In this document: positions 58,307 through 64,000 of the stretch, piece after piece
How the letters are laid out: every line of letters begins with the position of its first letter
Numbering within the stretch: position 1 is the first letter of the stretch
Source: Neocallimastix lanati (nom. inval.)
Lineage: Eukaryota; Neocallimastigomycota; Neocallimastigomycetes; Neocallimastigales; Neocallimastigaceae
Direction of reading: 5' to 3'
DNA: 64,000 nt
Assembly: GCA_016946835.1 (NCBI GenBank)
Contig: JACVTC010000051.1
Coordinates: 583,501-647,500 of the forward strand
Notes under the pieces: model-generated
What the model saw: only the letters and a program-made list of their open reading frames with translations
Told to the model about the DNA's origin: nothing
Databases searched by the model: none
Translations under genes and position numbers: made by a program

Positions 58307-58778
58307 TATTGTTTTTTTTCTTTTATTAAAAATATTTAATAATAAACCAAAAATTTTAATATATTGAATATATATATTTTTTCACATCTAAACTTACTAA
58401 AAAATTATTGGTTAGGGTTATTTATTGGATAATATAATATACTTTAATTAAAATATTTAAATTTTTATTATTTTTAGAATTTATTTAATTTTTTTAATAA
58501 ATAGTTTTTTATTATTTTTAAGAATTTTATTCAATATTTTTAATAAATATTTTTTTTAATAGTTTTTATATTGTTAATTTATTATTTTATTATTTAATTA
58601 TCATCATTAAATATATAATTTATTAATAGAATTTTACATTATTTTATTTTTAAATTTTAATTTATTTTATTATTATTTTTTTTTCTTAAAATAAATAATC
58701 AATAATAAATATTTTTTAATACAATGATGAATTATAATATTTTATAATAATAATATTATTATTATTATTTTTATGTAT
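58307..58778. other. Short AT-rich intergenic spacer
   Basis: Lies between D2HGDH and ARL3, both on the minus strand. It serves as the D2HGDH upstream region. No motif is distinguishable from AT-rich background. Confidence 0.4.
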
Positions 58779-59951
58779 TTATTTATTTGTAGCTTTTAAT
58801 GCCCATTCCATTCCTTCATTGATACCATCACCACTAATAGCTGAACATGCTTGAATTTGCCATTGTCTATCACGAATAGCTTGCAAATTTAGACCAAGAG
58901 CAATCTTTCGTTATTATATTATATAATAGGTTTAGTATTATTATTGTATCTATTAATTAAGGTAATATTAATTAGAGTAATATTAATGAATATTGATATA
59001 TTACTTCTGATGCTGGTAATGCATTTGGTAAATCTTGCTTATTTGCAAAAACTAATACAGGAACTCCAGCGAGTTTATTTTCTTCTAATAATGAATTAAA
59101 TTCAATACCACTATAATAATATAATTTTGATTTAATATAATTATATTAATTAAATTATATATTATAGATTAAAAATATGTACGTTTCTTCAATTCTTATT
59201 CTATCAGCACTATCAATAACATATACCTATTTTTTTTTTTTTTATTATTTTTTTTTAGTTTTATAGAAATATTATTTATACAATTATTAATGTTGTTATT
59301 ATTGTTGAATTGTATAATATTTATTATTTCATTTTAAAATATATATAAAAATTTACAAGAATGTCTGTGCTTTCAAAGTAATTTCTCCAGTAAGGACGAA
59401 TAGCTTTTTGACCTATAATCCATTACAATATTTTAATTATAATTTAATATTTTTGAACTTTTTTTATAATAATAATAATTAATTATTTTAATTTATTTAA
59501 ACAATATTCAACTAATATTAACCTCCTATATCCCAAACATTCATTTTAAATCCTTCTTTCTGAACAGTTTTAATATTAAAACCTTGTGTTGGTCTAATTT
59601 CAGTTATATCTTCATCAGCTAATTTTTTTAGTACTGTTGTTTTTCCAGCATTATCTAATCCAAGGAATAATATTCTAACTTCTTTATCTGAACGTTTAAG
59701 CTTTCGTAATAAAGATAATAATCCCTTTACATTTTTTTTATAATATTTTATATTGATAATAAAATATATATAAATATTTTAAATATTAATATATATAAAG
59801 ATATATCATTTTTTTCGTTTTTTCCATTTTTCCATTTTTTTTTATTTTATTTTACTATTTTATTTTATCTTTTATATATTTTTATTTTTTTTCCTATTTC
59901 TCATTTCTCATTTCTTATTTCCTATTTCCTGTTTTTTTTATTTTTTACCAT
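58779..59951 (-). CDS. ARL3: ARL3 small GTPase
   Basis: Six exons on the minus strand: 59951-59949, 59724-59523, 59412-59357, 59226-59183, 59110-59005 and 58904-58779. The product has 178 residues (family about 182). It starts [13 protein letters not shown], an ARL2/3-type N-terminal helix. Next come the P-loop GLDNAGKTT, the PTQGFNIKT switch 1, WDIGGQ switch 2, NKQD for guanine recognition, and the late CSA motif. Sequence and gene length resemble ARL3 more than ARL2. ARL3 releases lipid-modified cargo into cilia and is tied to flagella. The first coding exon is just the ATG: ATG|GTAAAA joined to AAAG|GGATTATTA gives Met-Gly. That exon rests on homology and splice consensus only. Confidence 0.9.
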
Positions 59952-60685
59952 TTTTATAGATATATGACTTGAAATGGTATACTAATAAATTATAATTAAT
60001 AAAAAATTTATTATAAAAAATTGATATAAAAACAATAAATTTTTATTAAAAAATTTAAATTAATCTAAATCAAATAAGAAAAAAAAAAAAAAAAAACAAA
60101 TTGAAATTACAAAATAAATTCTATAAGATAATTTTTAATTTATATTTAATTATATTTTTAATTTTCTTTGGTTCATGGACTAAATAATAAAATGTTAATT
60201 TTTAAAATTTTCAATAAAATTTAAAGATGCAATATTTAGTAATTAAAAAATTAACTTTTTTTTTTTATTTAATTATATTCAAATAAAAAAAAATAAAAAC
60301 GTGATATTCATTTTTAAATCACATATATATATTTTTTATATTTATTAATATGCATTTGTTAAAACTCCGAATTATATAATTAAAATAATATAATTAATAA
60401 TATAATTATATAAATATGTATTAAATTTATTCAAAAAGTTCATAAAATTTATGTAAGAATTTTTTAATTTTTTTTTCCAAAAAAAAAAAAAATATATATA
60501 TATATATATATATTTAAAGTAATATCATTAATATTGATGATTATATTAAAGAAATAATATATTATTGATACATAAATATTAATGTAATAAAAATTTATTA
60601 ATACTTTTATCAAAATTAAACAAAATATAAGGATCATTATACAGAAATACATTATATATATTATATAAATAATTATTTGTTGATA
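59952..60685. promoter_or_regulatory. Divergent spacer between ARL3 and AK7
   Basis: About 730 bp separates the two start codons, which point away from each other. It must hold both 5' ends. A TA run at 60493-60512 and several A/T tracts are present; no specific factor site can be named. A bidirectional promoter is inferred from layout only. Confidence 0.35.

Positions 60686-64000
<3,315 letters not shown>

Overview
The window looks like nuclear DNA of an anaerobic gut fungus (Neocallimastigomycota). Three things point there. The DNA is extremely AT-rich and studded with long A, T and AAT tracts. Genes are small islands of higher GC with short GT..AG introns. A secreted family 11 xylanase ends in two cysteine-rich fungal (CBM10-type) dockerins, the signature of the anaerobic fungal cellulosome. 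ARL3 and AK7 homologues, both tied to cilia in other eukaryotes, fit a fungus with flagellated zoospores. The genus cannot be fixed from the sequence alone.

Layout. 0.5-4.8 kb: a broken Ty1/copia element on the minus strand with its 5' LTR, plus a second, inverted LTR fragment. 5.9-10.7 kb: a dead and an intact copy of a secreted alpha/beta-hydrolase (esterase-like). 13.2-14.7 kb: a broken Ty3/gypsy pol. 20.4-23.0 kb: a triple GH11 xylanase with two dockerins, followed at about 25 kb by a decayed dockerin. 25.5-27.3 kb: three nested or adjacent inverted-terminal-repeat elements, one carrying a 5'-truncated LINE insertion with a poly-A tail and 13-bp target duplication. 27.3-37.3 kb: a gene desert. 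37.3-39.5 kb: a PCL-like cyclin. 40.6-42.1 and 45.2-46.4 kb: two more LINE relics of the same family; the first contains a retroposed tRNA-Tyr 5' half with its own 13-bp target duplication. 42.8-44.1 and 46.4-47.0 kb: large AAT-based satellites. 47.3-48.4 kb: a third esterase-like paralogue with one intron. 49.3-49.6 kb: a 45-bp minisatellite. 54.0-64.0 kb: a housekeeping cluster of RMD5/GID2 E3 ligase (+), D-2-hydroxyglutarate dehydrogenase (-), ARL3 GTPase (-) and AK7 adenylate kinase (+, running off the window).

How the genes fit together. The xylanase and the secreted esterase-like paralogues are plausible parts of plant-wall breakdown; only the xylanase carries dockerins. The right-hand cluster holds cell-regulation genes, with ARL3 and AK7 divergently transcribed from a shared 0.7-kb spacer. 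Exon structures were built by hand from splice sites, reading phase and family resemblance; none is confirmed by transcripts. Much of the remaining sequence is AT-rich desert with mobile-element debris in which homopolymers have visibly expanded.
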